From the NCBI GenBank assembly GCA_001303415.1, contig LJTN01000006.1:83759-147758 (forward strand): a DNA stretch of 64,000 nucleotides. The letters run 5' to 3'. Positions 1 to 9,067 of the stretch are shown piece after piece. Each line of letters opens with the position of its first letter. Position 1 is the first letter of the stretch. The position numbers were made by a program, and so were the translations under genes. The notes beneath the pieces were generated by a model that was given only the letters and a program-made list of their open reading frames with translations, did not search any database and was not told the origin of the DNA. This DNA comes from Myxococcales bacterium SG8_38. GTDB taxonomy: Bacteria; Myxococcota_A; Polyangia; Polyangiales; Houyiibacteriaceae.

Positions 1-179
1 CGCCTGCAGGCGCTCCGCGCTCGTGTGGCCAAGCCCAAAAAAGCGCGGTCGTCCAGATGCTTCGCCCGCAGTTGCACCATTGCGCAACGCGCTGATAGAG
101 CCGCCTCCGTCAGGGCCAGCGGGTCCTCGGCCGCTCCAGCGTCGATGATCGCGTAGAGCGAATCAGCCCAGCGGCTCAT
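1..179 (-). CDS. thiE: Thiamine-phosphate synthase-like protein, N-terminal part (cut by window edge)
   Basis: Translating the minus strand from the ATG at 179 gives about 59 residues that run off the left edge without a stop. The protein starts MSRWADSLYAIIDAG and contains the block MVQLRAKHLDD. The 'L(Y)xIxD...VQLRxKxL' pattern is the first and second strand of the TIM barrel of thiamine-phosphate synthase (ThiE), which joins the thiazole and pyrimidine halves of thiamine phosphate. The Gln-Leu-Arg-x-Lys block lies in the pyrimidine-diphosphate site of this family. The start lies inside the 3' end of the amidase gene (17-bp overlap), so the two are probably co-transcribed. TenI, a ThiE relative, would look the same over this short stretch. 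Only about a quarter of the gene is visible. Confidence 0.72.
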   Translation of the reverse strand, partial: MSRWADSLYAIIDAGAAEDPLALTEAALSARCAMVQLRAKHLDDRAFLGLATRARSACR

Positions 180-1026
180 CGCTCGTCAGCCTGCCGTAGA
201 GCTCGGGACGGCGATCGCGAAAGAAGCCCCAGTTGGCGCGATAGCGCCGCAGCGCTTCGAGATCGAACGTGGTGGTGGCGACGCCCTCTTCGTCGCGGCC
301 GAGCTCGACCTGGACGTCACCCCGGTGATTGCAGATGAAGGAGCTGCCGTAAAAGAGCATTTGTGCTTCGCGCCCGATGCGGTTGCTCGCCGCCACGGGC
401 ATCGCATTGGCGACCGCGTGGCCTATCATGACGCGCTGCCACGGCGCCTTGGTGTCTTCTGCGGGCGCGCTCGGCTCGCTCCCGATTGCGGTCGGGTAGA
501 GCAAAACCTCCGCGCCTTGCAGCGCCATGCAGCGGGCCGCTTCGGGAAACCACTGGTCCCAGCAGATGCCGACGCCGATGCGTCCATGCCGGGTGGTCCA
601 CACGCGAAATCCGGTGGCGCCAGGTCGAAAGTAGAACTTCTCCTCGTAACCTGGGCCGTCAGGGATGTGGCTCTTGCGATAGAGGCCCAACTGCTCCCCG
701 TCGGCATCGATCATGACCAAGCTGTTGTAATACGATTGGCCGGCCCGCTCGAAGAAGGACACCGGCAGCACCACGCCGAGCTCGGCTGCAAGCGACTGCA
801 TCCGTGCAATGGTGGGGTGGTCCTCGAGGGGCGCTGCGAGGTCGAACGCCCCCTCGTCCTCTCGCTGCGGGAAGTACGGGCCTTCGAACAGCTCGGGGGT
901 GAGCACCACCTGGGCGCCGTCCGCAGCTGCTTTTCGAATCAGCGCCTCGATTCGCGCGATGTTGGCTTCGCGCGCGTCATCCAAGCGGCACTGTACGGTC
1001 GAAATCGAAAGCGTGGAGGCGGTCAT
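163..1026 (-). CDS. aguB: N-carbamoylputrescine amidase
   Basis: A 287-residue nitrilase-superfamily enzyme that hydrolyses N-carbamoylputrescine to putrescine, CO2 and ammonia, the last step of the agmatine route to polyamines. The Glu-Lys-Cys catalytic triad is visible: Glu in LTPELFEGPYF, Lys in LYRKSHIPDGPGY, Cys in GVGICWDQWFPE. The RKSHIPDGPGYEEKFYF block is typical of the AguB branch rather than of beta-ureidopropionase. I place the start at the ATG at 1026 (MTASTLSIS), which overlaps the stop of the agmatine deiminase gene as ATGA. The open frame extends further upstream, but that part is a shadow of aguA. The adjacent aguA supports the assignment strongly. Confidence 0.93.
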   Translation of the reverse strand: MTASTLSISTVQCRLDDAREANIARIEALIRKAAADGAQVVLTPELFEGPYFPQREDEGAFDLAAPLEDHPTIARMQSLAAELGVVLPVSFFERAGQSYYNSLVMIDADGEQLGLYRKSHIPDGPGYEEKFYFRPGATGFRVWTTRHGRIGVGICWDQWFPEAARCMALQGAEVLLYPTAIGSEPSAPAEDTKAPWQRVMIGHAVANAMPVAASNRIGREAQMLFYGSSFICNHRGDVQVELGRDEEGVATTTFDLEALRRYRANWGFFRDRRPELYGRLTSDEPLG

Positions 1027-2021
1027 GGCTCGGAGGGCTGCGGTTGCGTGACGCAGTGAAAAGCTCCTCCTCCCCATAGCAGGTCTCGAGCCGGAACGCC
1101 GATGACCTCGCGCCCCGCGAATGCGTTCGCGATCTCGGCGAGCGCGGCTCGATCCTCGGGGATGCCGTAGGTCGGGACGACGACGGCTTCGTTTGCGACG
1201 TAGAAATTGCAGTAGCTCGCAGGCAACGGAGAGCCGTCGGGCGCCGATATCGCGCGTGGCGCGGGGAGCTCGAGAACGATGAGACCATTCGCTCGGAGCT
1301 CGGATCGGATTGCCTCGAGCACCGCTCCATTGGGCGCGTTTTCGTCGGGTCGCATGCAGATCGCCGCATCGACTGCGACGAATCGCGCGATCATGTCTAC
1401 GTGGCCGTCGGTGTGGTCGTGCTCGAGGCCGCGATCGAACCAAATCAGCCTCTTGATCGAGACTCGCGCATCCAACTCGCGTTCGAAGGCTTCGCGGGTC
1501 AATCGCGGGTTTCGGTTCGGATTCAGCACGCAGGAATCGGTGGTCAGGAACGTCCCTTCGCCGTTCGACTCGAGCGCGCCGCCCTCGAGAACCACCGGGC
1601 ACTCGAATCGCTCGGCATCGAGCCGGTCGGTGAGCCATCGGCTCACGCGATCATCGAAAGGCATCGGGTACTTGCCGCCCCATCCGTTGAACTCGAAGCA
1701 CAAGGCGCCGAGCGCCCCCGAAGGCATGTGTCCGAGTAGCGGCGCTGTGTCGCGCATCCAGCAGTCTCCGTAGTCGGCGCGCAGGTAGTCGACTCGAGCC
1801 GAGTCGCCGATCGCGGCGCGGGCCCGCTCTTCGAGAGCCTCGTCTTTGACAAGCAAACGGACGCGCTCATCGCCCGGTCCTGCGATGGCACGGCACAGCT
1901 CGGCAACCGCAGCTTGGGCGCTCCCGAGATTTCCGAGCCATTCGTCCTCCAAGTACGGAAACGCGATCCAACAGGCTTCGTGCCGCTCCCATTCCCCTGG
2001 GATCCGAAGTCTTCGTTGCAC
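1023..2021 (-). CDS. aguA: Agmatine deiminase
   Basis: A 332-residue enzyme of the guanidino-group modifying (peptidylarginine deiminase-type) superfamily that converts agmatine to N-carbamoylputrescine. Family hallmarks are the DYGDCWMRDTAPLL and EFNGWGGKY blocks, the DHTDGHVDM motif and the C-terminal GGGAFHCVTQPQP block holding the catalytic Cys. It is slightly shorter than most homologues (about 340-370 residues). The start is a GTG at 2021, nine bases downstream of the previous stop; no strong Shine-Dalgarno is seen, so coupling to the upstream gene is likely. It ends with an ATGA overlap with aguB. With aguB it gives a complete agmatine-to-putrescine pathway. No arginine decarboxylase is in the window. 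Confidence 0.95.
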   Translation of the reverse strand: MQRRLRIPGEWERHEACWIAFPYLEDEWLGNLGSAQAAVAELCRAIAGPGDERVRLLVKDEALEERARAAIGDSARVDYLRADYGDCWMRDTAPLLGHMPSGALGALCFEFNGWGGKYPMPFDDRVSRWLTDRLDAERFECPVVLEGGALESNGEGTFLTTDSCVLNPNRNPRLTREAFERELDARVSIKRLIWFDRGLEHDHTDGHVDMIARFVAVDAAICMRPDENAPNGAVLEAIRSELRANGLIVLELPAPRAISAPDGSPLPASYCNFYVANEAVVVPTYGIPEDRAALAEIANAFAGREVIGVPARDLLWGGGAFHCVTQPQPSEP

Positions 2022-2030
2022 CGGCGAAAT

Positions 2031-3041
2031 CTACCATGGCAGCACTTCGGATTCACCGAATCGCGCGATCATCGCGTTCACGTGCCCGAGCACGGCGGCG
2101 CGTCTCTGAGCGAGGCCTTCGAGCTGCTTCCGGTTCAACACCGGCGCCAATGGATCGGTTTCGAGCTGAGCGCCGAATCGGTCGATGTCGAGACGGCGGA
2201 CCGAATCCACCGTCGATCGGCGAAAGCGCTGCAACGCCTTCAGGCGCGCCTCCATCAGGCCGAGTTGCTGCTGACCGAGCCAAAAGCCGGCGCCATTGTC
2301 GAGATAGACGAGGGGCCCGCCCGGGCCGTGCGTCCTCACGTTGGTGAAGTCTCCGCCCCAGCGGTCGACGTTTTGCGTGAGGTAGTCGAATACGATCATG
2401 TCCGAAAGCTCCGCAGGCCGGCCCTCGGTGTCCGGAACACCTGCTTCGGGGCGACTGGGGTCGGTCGCCTCCCGAACGCCCGGCCGTCCGTTGAGGTCCG
2501 CGCGGTAGTCGACCGGCCGTTGATAGGGGGTAATCGGCAACGTCTTTTGCACCCGAACCCAACGTTCCCAGTGCCGACCCATCCGCAGTCGTTCGAGCCG
2601 CTCGGGAACCCACCAGATGAATGCGCCCGCGATCGACCCGTCCTGTTCGATGCCGAGCTCGGACACTCTCCGATCTCCGTCTGCTGCGCTCTTGAGCTGT
2701 GCCCACGAGAGCCTTCGGCCGGTCGTCGGTGGAACTCGGCCGAGACCGAGCTCTCGATCCAAGTAATAGGCCGCGACCTCCGAATACCAATGCGCGGCGG
2801 AAAAGGTTTGCTTGGGCTTGAAGTATCCACGCGTGCCGTCGGCCAGCGTGATCAGAAACGCCAAGCTCCGGCCGCCCCGGCCTTTGCGGACCTCGGTGAC
2901 GGCTTCGCTTCGAAGCGCCGTGATCCGCGGCTGGTCAGGCTGGCCCAGAAAGGATGGCTTCGCCTCCTGCGTCGAGCCGAGCAGAGGCCAGCATGCCGCG
3001 AAGGCCACCGCGATGAGCGAGATACGCCGCACGGCGCTCAC
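2031..3041 (-). CDS. Secreted four-jointed/FAM20-like predicted kinase
   Basis: A 336-residue protein with an N-terminal signal-peptide-like segment (about residues 5-24) and then a domain resembling the four-jointed/FAM20C secretory kinases. Visible elements are the nucleotide-binding Lys region RGYFKPKQ (K75), an acidic helix residue in WYSEVAAYYLD (E88), a catalytic-loop-like DYLTQNVDRW (D219, N224, D226), FTN (N234) and a metal-binding-like YLDNGAGF (D248). These match the FDYLTxNxDR and DN signatures of the eukaryotic Golgi kinases; bacterial relatives are poorly characterised. The start is a GTG at 3041, one base after the stop of the cyclodeaminase-like gene. It sits inside a polyamine gene run, which is unexpected for an exported kinase. 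Substrate unknown; kinase activity is inferred, and a pseudokinase role is possible. Confidence 0.7.
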   Translation of the reverse strand: MSAVRRISLIAVAFAACWPLLGSTQEAKPSFLGQPDQPRITALRSEAVTEVRKGRGGRSLAFLITLADGTRGYFKPKQTFSAAHWYSEVAAYYLDRELGLGRVPPTTGRRLSWAQLKSAADGDRRVSELGIEQDGSIAGAFIWWVPERLERLRMGRHWERWVRVQKTLPITPYQRPVDYRADLNGRPGVREATDPSRPEAGVPDTEGRPAELSDMIVFDYLTQNVDRWGGDFTNVRTHGPGGPLVYLDNGAGFWLGQQQLGLMEARLKALQRFRRSTVDSVRRLDIDRFGAQLETDPLAPVLNRKQLEGLAQRRAAVLGHVNAMIARFGESEVLPW

Positions 3042-3042
3042 C

Positions 3043-4008
3043 CTAGTCGCCGAGGCCGATGAGGTCGATCTCTTGGCCGAGCGACTGGGCCTTGGCGAGG
3101 TCGTAGATGGCGCGGGCGAGCGCGACGTCCTGGATCGCGAGACCCGTGGAGTCGAACACCGTGGTGGTCCCCGCGGTTGGCCTTGGAAGGAGGCCTGCGG
3201 CCACCTCGCCTAAGGTGCCGGCGATGTCACTCTCGGAGAACTCGCCCTTGGCGAGCGGAACGTTGATCTCGCCGCTGCCAGTCGCCTGGTGGATGTCGTC
3301 GATGTAGACCGACGCCTTTTTCAGGATCTGGCTCTCGAGCTCCTGCTTGCCGGGCGCGTCGGCGCCCATCGCGTTGATGTGGGCACCGGGTCGGACCCAC
3401 TCGGCTCGTACGAATGGCGTCCGGGACGGCGTCGCCGTGCATACGATGTCGGCGGCAGAGGCTTCCTCCAAGCTCACCACGCGTCCGCCGACTTCCTCGA
3501 CAAACCGTTGCGCATTCTCTCGATTGCGGTCGTATGCGAGGGTCTCGAAGCCCTGGAAGACGACAGCATGGGCGCCATGCAAGGTTCTCGCTTGCACGCC
3601 GCAGCCGATGAAGGCGATCGTCGAGGGCGGTTTCGACACGAGGTGCTTGGATGCAACGGCCCCGGCGGCGCCGGTTCGCAGTGCGGTGAGCGAGGTGCCG
3701 TCCATGACGGCGAGAGGGAACGCGTTCGATACATCGTTCAAGACGTACACGGCCATGACGGTTGGCAGGCCGTACCGCTTGCGGTTCTGCGCATGCACGT
3801 TGACCCACTTGATGCCCGCGGAGTCGCCCAAACGTGACGGCATTGCGCGGAAATCGCCCTCGTGATCTTCGATTGGCAGATAGACCTTGGGCGGCATCGT
3901 GGCCTCTCCGCGTCCGAACGCGGCGAAAGCGCCGTCCACGGCCCGCACGGCGAGCTCCATGGTGGCGATTCTTTCGACCTCGGACCGCGTCAACAGCAGC
4001 GTTTTCAT
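3043..4008 (-). CDS. Ornithine cyclodeaminase/mu-crystallin family protein
   Basis: A 321-residue NAD(P)-dependent enzyme of the ornithine cyclodeaminase/mu-crystallin family. Members deaminate ornithine to proline or reduce imino acids (alanine dehydrogenase, ketimine reductase, lysine cyclodeaminase). Seen: IKWVNVHAQN and MDGTSLTALRTGAAG in the substrate domain, a Rossmann loop FIGCGVQARTLHGA, and IHQATGSGEINVPLA near the C-terminus. The start is set at the ATG at 4008, with AGGAGG about eight bases upstream; the frame continues upstream to 4122 without a better start. It heads the run leading to aguA/aguB, suggesting a role in arginine or ornithine turnover. The exact substrate cannot be read from the sequence. 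Confidence 0.88.
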   Translation of the reverse strand: MKTLLLTRSEVERIATMELAVRAVDGAFAAFGRGEATMPPKVYLPIEDHEGDFRAMPSRLGDSAGIKWVNVHAQNRKRYGLPTVMAVYVLNDVSNAFPLAVMDGTSLTALRTGAAGAVASKHLVSKPPSTIAFIGCGVQARTLHGAHAVVFQGFETLAYDRNRENAQRFVEEVGGRVVSLEEASAADIVCTATPSRTPFVRAEWVRPGAHINAMGADAPGKQELESQILKKASVYIDDIHQATGSGEINVPLAKGEFSESDIAGTLGEVAAGLLPRPTAGTTTVFDSTGLAIQDVALARAIYDLAKAQSLGQEIDLIGLGD

Positions 4009-4100
4009 CGATTCGTCCTCCTCGCAAAAACTCTTCGGCCGTGGTTCGCCGGGTGCAGTATAGTCCGCCGCGAGCTCGGGACTGCAAATCGAGGTAAACG

Positions 4101-4517
4101 ATGTCGCCCTCAGCACTCGCACTGGTTGGCTATGCAGCGTGGACTCTGCTGCTTGCGATCATTCTCCTCAGTTATCGAACGGCGCTCGTTCTCGCCAAGA
4201 GGCGCGCTGCGAATTCCTTCAGTCCGAGCGGCGAGGACGTGTCGCCGTTTTCCGCCAGGCTCTGCCGTGCGCATGCGAACTGCTACGAGAACCTCCCGGT
4301 TTTCGCTGCGCTGATCTTGCTCGCGCTGGTCACCAACCATGCCGCGATCACCGATCCGCTCGCGCGGTGGGTCTTGGTGGCCCGCGTTGCGCAGTCCTCG
4401 GTGCACCTGATTTCGACCAGCGAGATCGCCGTCACCGTTCGGGGCTCGCTCTACTGGCTGCAGCTCTTGGCACAGGCATATTGGGTGGTGCGGCTAGGCC
4501 TGCTCGGCTTCGGATGA
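4101..4517 (+). CDS. MAPEG family membrane protein
   Basis: A 138-residue protein with four hydrophobic segments, the size and layout of the MAPEG family (membrane-associated proteins in eicosanoid and glutathione metabolism). The RLCRAHANCYENLPVFAAL block between helices 1 and 2 carries the conserved Arg-Ala-x-x-Asn-x-x-E-N-x-P pattern that lines the glutathione site in this family. ATG at 4101 is preceded by GAGG at suitable spacing. It is convergent with dnaE2, with only five bases between the stops. Glutathione genes occur elsewhere in the window (gshB, ggt). Whether it is a transferase or a non-enzymatic member is not decidable. Confidence 0.85.
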   Translation: MSPSALALVGYAAWTLLLAIILLSYRTALVLAKRRAANSFSPSGEDVSPFSARLCRAHANCYENLPVFAALILLALVTNHAAITDPLARWVLVARVAQSSVHLISTSEIAVTVRGSLYWLQLLAQAYWVVRLGLLGFG

Positions 4518-4522
4518 TGAGA

Positions 4523-7500
4523 TCAGTGGAAGTCGCGGGAACGCGAGGTTTGTTCCGCGAGGGCGACATCCGGCATCCAGAGTGACCGCGCGACCAAGTG
4601 AGTGACGCCATCGGCTTTCTGAATCTCGCCGGTCACGCCGAGTAGGGCGGCCGTCTTGGCAACGATGGCGTGACGGTCGAACACTCGTTTCCAAACGACC
4701 ACGTTGACGAAGCCGGTTTCGTCTTCGAGGGTGAAAAAGGTGACGCCGGACGCCGTGCCCGGGCGCTGGCGGCAGATCACCATACCGACGTAGTCGAGCT
4801 CTTCGCCATGGGCTCGCCGATGAACGGCCGTAGCATTGGGAATGCCTCGTGCTTCCAAGGCGTGCCGAAGCCCGCGCATCGGATGTCCGCGAGTGCTGTG
4901 GTCACTTGCCCGATAGTCCCAAATCACCTGGTCGTCGTTTGCCAAGGACGAAAAGGAAATCTGGCTGGAAGCCGGCTCGAGGGGCAAGGGATCTCGGACA
5001 AAGCGCGAAAGTCCGCGCACCTGCCAGATCGCATCGCGCCGGTTGAGACCAAAGCATTCGAACGCGCCGGCCTCTGCGAGCGCATGGAGCGCTTTCTTGT
5101 TGAGCCCCGTTTGGCGAACGAAGGTAGCAAGGTTCGGATATGGCGCTTGCCCGGGTTCGATCCGTTGCCGCTCGAGCACACCTAGACCTTTGACGTAACG
5201 AAGCCCCATTCTCACGGCAAGCGAAGAGGCGTCACGCTCTTCCAGAGTGCAATCCCAGCGGCTCTTGTTGATGTCGATCGGTCTCACCTCGACCCCATGC
5301 CGCTTTGCATCTTCTACCAGTGTTGCTGGCGTGTAGAACCCCATGGGTTGGGAGTTCAAAATCGCACAAGTGAACGCCTCGTGATGATGGCAGCGGAGCC
5401 ACGCGGTGACGTAGGCGAGCAAGGCAAATGACGCAGCATGACTTTCCGGGAATCCGTACTCGCCGAAGCCACGAATTTGGGAAAACACCCGATCGGCAAA
5501 CTCTTCGGGAATTCCTTGGGCGATCATTCGGGGGATCATGCGTGTTCGGTGCTTTTCGATTCGTCCTGACCTTCGCCATGCCGCCATGTCCCGACGAAGC
5601 TGATCCGCTTCACCTGGCGTATAGCCTGCAGCTTCGACTGCCAGCTTCATGACCTGCTCTTGGAAGATCGGAACGCCCAGGGTTTTCCTCAAGATTCGCT
5701 CGAGCTTGGGATGAGGATAGAGAATTTCTTCTTCTCCTTTTCGACGCCGGAGGTACGGGTGCACCATGTCACCTTGAATCGGACCTGGGCGCACGATGGC
5801 AACCTCGATTACCAAGTCATAGAAGGTGCGCGGTCGGAGCCGTGGAAGCATGGCCATTTGCGCGCGGCTCTCGATTTGGAAGACGCCGACGGTGTCACCT
5901 TTCGACACCATGTCGTAGGTGGCTTCGTCTTCGGCCGGAACGGTTGCGATCTCGAGTGAGAGACTCTTGTGCTGCTCCAAGAGATCGAACGCACGATGAA
6001 TGCAAGTGAGCGCGCCAAGACCGAGTAGATCGACCTTGAACAACGCGAGATTGTCGACGTCGTACTTGTCCCACTGGATGACCGTACGGGCCTCCATGGT
6101 GGCCGGCTCGATCGGCACGATCTCGTCGACCGGCCGGTGGCCCAACAAGAACCCGCCCGGATGTATCGATAAATGTCTGGGAAAATCGAGAACTTGCGAA
6201 GCCAGTGACCAAAGGTGGCGAGTAGCCGGGGCGTCCTTTTCGAGCCCTGCTTCTTGCAGGAGCTCCGGATTGAGCACGTCATCCCGATGCCGGAGCAAGC
6301 GAGTGGCCGTTTCCAGATCCGTTCGGGACAAGCCAAGCGCTTTCCCGACGTCGCGCACTGCCGAACGAATGCGGTAACGAATGATGTTTGCAACCATCGC
6401 TGCGTACCGGCGTCCGTATTTTTCATAGACGTGCTGGATGACCTCTTCGCGGCGCTCGTGCTCGATGTCGAGATCGATGTCGGGAGGCTCGGCACGCTCG
6501 ACGCTCAGGAACCGCTCGAACAACAGATCCATTCGAACCGGATCGATCGACGTGATGCCCAAGCAAAAACACACGGCGCTGTTGGCGGCGCTTCCTCGCC
6601 CTTGGCACAAGATGCCGTTCTGTCGGCAGTATTGGACGATCTCATACATCGTCAGGAAGTAGCCGCCGTAGTCGAGCTCGCGGATGATCTGAAGCTCTCG
6701 CTCGATCTGAGCACGAACGTCGGTGGGAACCTTGCCGCGATAACGTTCCAAAGCGCCTCGAAAAGTCAGCTCACGAAGCCATCCTTGCTCGGTTCGTCCG
6801 GAGGGCAGATGCTCCTCCGGATATCGATAACGAATGTCGTCGAGGTTGAAGGAGCACTGTTCCGCGATATCCAGGGTTCGCCGCAGGCACTCGGGATCGT
6901 CGGCAAAGAGATGGGAGACCTCGTCGAACGATTTGAGGTAGTGCTCTGCATTTGGACGGGTCATGCGCCCTGCCTCGGAAAGCGCTTTTCCAGCGCGAAT
7001 ACAGGCCAAAATGTCTTGTAGAGAACGGCGAGCCTTGTCGTGATAGAGGACCTCGTTGGCGCCGACCACGTGAATGCCGAGCTCTCGAGCCGCGGCTCGT
7101 AGTAATTTCTCCCTAGGCCTTTCGTGCTCGGTGAGATGGCGGGTGCAAAGCGCAAAGAGCGCCGAAGGCCCTCGAGCCGAGCACAGGGCTCGCAGCGGTT
7201 CCGGCGTCGGGCAGAGGAAGAACAAGTCTTGTGCTTCCTGGAGATCGGCTAGCTCGACGAGCGAGATGCCTTTTTCACAACGCGCATGTCCGAGCGAAAG
7301 CGCTCTGCACAGGTCTGCGTATCCACGTCGCGTCTTTGCCAGTGCGATGACGTGATGTGCTCGGCCTTCGACGTCGATCGAGAGCTGAGCTCCGGTCACG
7401 ATACGAATGCCGAGATCCTTCGCACGCATGTGCGCCCGAACCAATCCATACACACCATCGCGATCGGTGATTGCAATGCTGGAAAGCCCGAGCGCATTCG

Positions 7501-7585
7501 CGCGTTCCACCAGCTCTTCAGGAAACGAGGCGCCTTCCAGAAAGCTGTGATTGCTCTTGACCCACAACGGAACGTAAGCGCTCAT
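4523..7585 (-). CDS. dnaE2: Error-prone DNA polymerase III alpha subunit DnaE2
   Basis: A 1020-residue C-family polymerase, the catalytic component of the ImuA-ImuB-DnaE2 damage-induced mutagenesis system. An N-terminal PHP domain (LKSNHSF-like start at about residues 4-200) is followed by the polymerase core with GRGSAANSAVCF and the metal-binding PDIDLD at about residues 368-373, the tandem helix-hairpin-helix region and an OB-fold near the C-terminus (YVGMVICRQRPGTASGVTFF). The protein ends RSRDFH, typical of DnaE2, and is shorter than replicative DnaE (about 1160). The ATG directly follows the imuB stop, so the two genes are translationally coupled. It acts with the beta clamp in translesion synthesis. 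Confidence 0.96.
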   Translation of the reverse strand: MSAYVPLWVKSNHSFLEGASFPEELVERANALGLSSIAITDRDGVYGLVRAHMRAKDLGIRIVTGAQLSIDVEGRAHHVIALAKTRRGYADLCRALSLGHARCEKGISLVELADLQEAQDLFFLCPTPEPLRALCSARGPSALFALCTRHLTEHERPREKLLRAAARELGIHVVGANEVLYHDKARRSLQDILACIRAGKALSEAGRMTRPNAEHYLKSFDEVSHLFADDPECLRRTLDIAEQCSFNLDDIRYRYPEEHLPSGRTEQGWLRELTFRGALERYRGKVPTDVRAQIERELQIIRELDYGGYFLTMYEIVQYCRQNGILCQGRGSAANSAVCFCLGITSIDPVRMDLLFERFLSVERAEPPDIDLDIEHERREEVIQHVYEKYGRRYAAMVANIIRYRIRSAVRDVGKALGLSRTDLETATRLLRHRDDVLNPELLQEAGLEKDAPATRHLWSLASQVLDFPRHLSIHPGGFLLGHRPVDEIVPIEPATMEARTVIQWDKYDVDNLALFKVDLLGLGALTCIHRAFDLLEQHKSLSLEIATVPAEDEATYDMVSKGDTVGVFQIESRAQMAMLPRLRPRTFYDLVIEVAIVRPGPIQGDMVHPYLRRRKGEEEILYPHPKLERILRKTLGVPIFQEQVMKLAVEAAGYTPGEADQLRRDMAAWRRSGRIEKHRTRMIPRMIAQGIPEEFADRVFSQIRGFGEYGFPESHAASFALLAYVTAWLRCHHHEAFTCAILNSQPMGFYTPATLVEDAKRHGVEVRPIDINKSRWDCTLEERDASSLAVRMGLRYVKGLGVLERQRIEPGQAPYPNLATFVRQTGLNKKALHALAEAGAFECFGLNRRDAIWQVRGLSRFVRDPLPLEPASSQISFSSLANDDQVIWDYRASDHSTRGHPMRGLRHALEARGIPNATAVHRRAHGEELDYVGMVICRQRPGTASGVTFFTLEDETGFVNVVVWKRVFDRHAIVAKTAALLGVTGEIQKADGVTHLVARSLWMPDVALAEQTSRSRDFH

Positions 7586-9067
7586 TCAATCGAGCACTCC
7601 GTGCAAGAACCATCGTTTCCGAGGGCGGTCGTAGAAAAGCCACAGCAAATCTCCGTGATCGGTTTCGGCGTAGTAGTAGTCGCGTTCGACCAAGCGTTTC
7701 CACCAACCGCCGCTGACACGGTACGGGCCGTACATGTGCTCGATCGCATGGTCCTTGCTGAGCGAGGGACCGGCCTCGGGCTCATTGGGCTCGCGTGGAG
7801 GCAGCGGTTTGGGCTTCGCATAAACGCGCCGGATCATTGAAGAAACAGATGAAGACGCCGCCCGTTCACTGGCACGCGCATGCTGGGTGGGCTCCCATCG
7901 GAAGGAGGCTTCCGGCAAGTGCGCTTCGCGTATTCGAGCCATCGTGACGGAGCGCTCGCCGTATGCAGCGCGTATTCGGGCCAGCGCGCGCTGTGCGGCG
8001 CTCATGTCTCGATGAGGCTGATGACCGGGTAGAGAGACCTGCTCCGCGCGTGCGTGCGCCGTGGTGGCGAGAATCTCCACTTCTTCGACTGCTCCCCGGA
8101 GGGTCGTTTCACCGAGACGCAAACGAGCTAGCTCGAGCAACAGCATCAAATCCAAGGTCGGTGAAGCCGGCTCGAGATGCTCTCGGTGAGTCGGAGCTCG
8201 TTCCAGGTGAAGGGATAGATCCAACGATTGAATGGCTTCGCCGCGTGCACGCACCTGATGCAACAAAGAGTGAAGAGCGCCCTTCATCGCAAAAAGCAAA
8301 CGATGTTGATCTTCATCGGGAGGATCGATTTGAAAAGAGATTCGAGCCGGCTCATCGAAGGCATGCGGTTGAATGGGAAGCTGAAGCTCCTCCGCGAATG
8401 CGTCGTGCAATGCGCTCGCCTCGACTCCGAAACGGCTATGAAGCTCTCCCGAAGGCACCGCCAGAAAGTCACCTAGAGTCTCGATGCCCAATGCGCGCAG
8501 GCTTTCACAAAGCGTACCGGATAAGCCGAACATGCGAAGGGGTGTTTCGTTTGATTGCTCGCGTTCTTCTTCGGGGCTCTCTAGAATGGTCACACCACGA
8601 TGCGTCATCGCGACTGCGAGTGCGCGGTGACGATGAAAGCCCACTGTCACGGCACTGCGCCATTGGCGAGCCCGCAAATATCGGTGAATACAGGTGGCCC
8701 AGTTTCGATACCCGCCGTAGAGGCCGCGTAGACCTTCTGGATCGACGTGGAATGCGCCGGGGTGATCGATTGCCTCGACTCGAGGCGAGAATGTTTGAAG
8801 CGAGGTGATCAACTCTGCGCTGATCTCCGAGATTTCTTCGTTGGATACGATGGCGGTACGCAGCGTTGGAAGGAGATCGCGCGCGACGGTTTGGCGCATT
8901 CCGATGCGCAGCCGACTCTTCTTTGCGAGCACGTCGAGATGAATGATGCGGCCATGCGGACCTTCGTCATCGATGATGGCGATGGGTGAGCCCTGCCAGC
9001 ACGGTTTTCTTCGCAGCAGGATTTGCAAGGGAAGCATCGGCAATAGAACGCAGCTGATTCGCTTCAC
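7586..9067 (-). CDS. imuB: ImuB, inactive Y-family polymerase homologue
   Basis: A 493-residue Y-family polymerase-like protein. The first catalytic motif (normally D-x-N-x-F/Y) is replaced by LLPMLPLQILLRR, with no acidic residue, as expected for ImuB, which acts as an adaptor bringing DnaE2 to the beta clamp rather than as a polymerase. The central little-finger and helix-hairpin-helix region (LSGTLCESLRALGIETLGD) is present. The C-terminal part ends in a beta-strand-rich segment (VSGGWWKRLVERDYYYAE) typical of ImuB. It starts at GTG 9067, overlapping the imuA stop as GTGA, and stops one base before the dnaE2 ATG. Confidence 0.93.
   Translation of the reverse strand: MKRISCVLLPMLPLQILLRRKPCWQGSPIAIIDDEGPHGRIIHLDVLAKKSRLRIGMRQTVARDLLPTLRTAIVSNEEISEISAELITSLQTFSPRVEAIDHPGAFHVDPEGLRGLYGGYRNWATCIHRYLRARQWRSAVTVGFHRHRALAVAMTHRGVTILESPEEEREQSNETPLRMFGLSGTLCESLRALGIETLGDFLAVPSGELHSRFGVEASALHDAFAEELQLPIQPHAFDEPARISFQIDPPDEDQHRLLFAMKGALHSLLHQVRARGEAIQSLDLSLHLERAPTHREHLEPASPTLDLMLLLELARLRLGETTLRGAVEEVEILATTAHARAEQVSLPGHQPHRDMSAAQRALARIRAAYGERSVTMARIREAHLPEASFRWEPTQHARASERAASSSVSSMIRRVYAKPKPLPPREPNEPEAGPSLSKDHAIEHMYGPYRVSGGWWKRLVERDYYYAETDHGDLLWLFYDRPRKRWFLHGVLD

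Noticed and set aside
163-1638. 491-residue minus-strand open frame read as one large protein
   Set aside because: Only the last 287 residues are an amidase; the upstream part is arginine-rich shadow coding across aguA and has no family signature. The ATG at 1026 fits the ATGA overlap.
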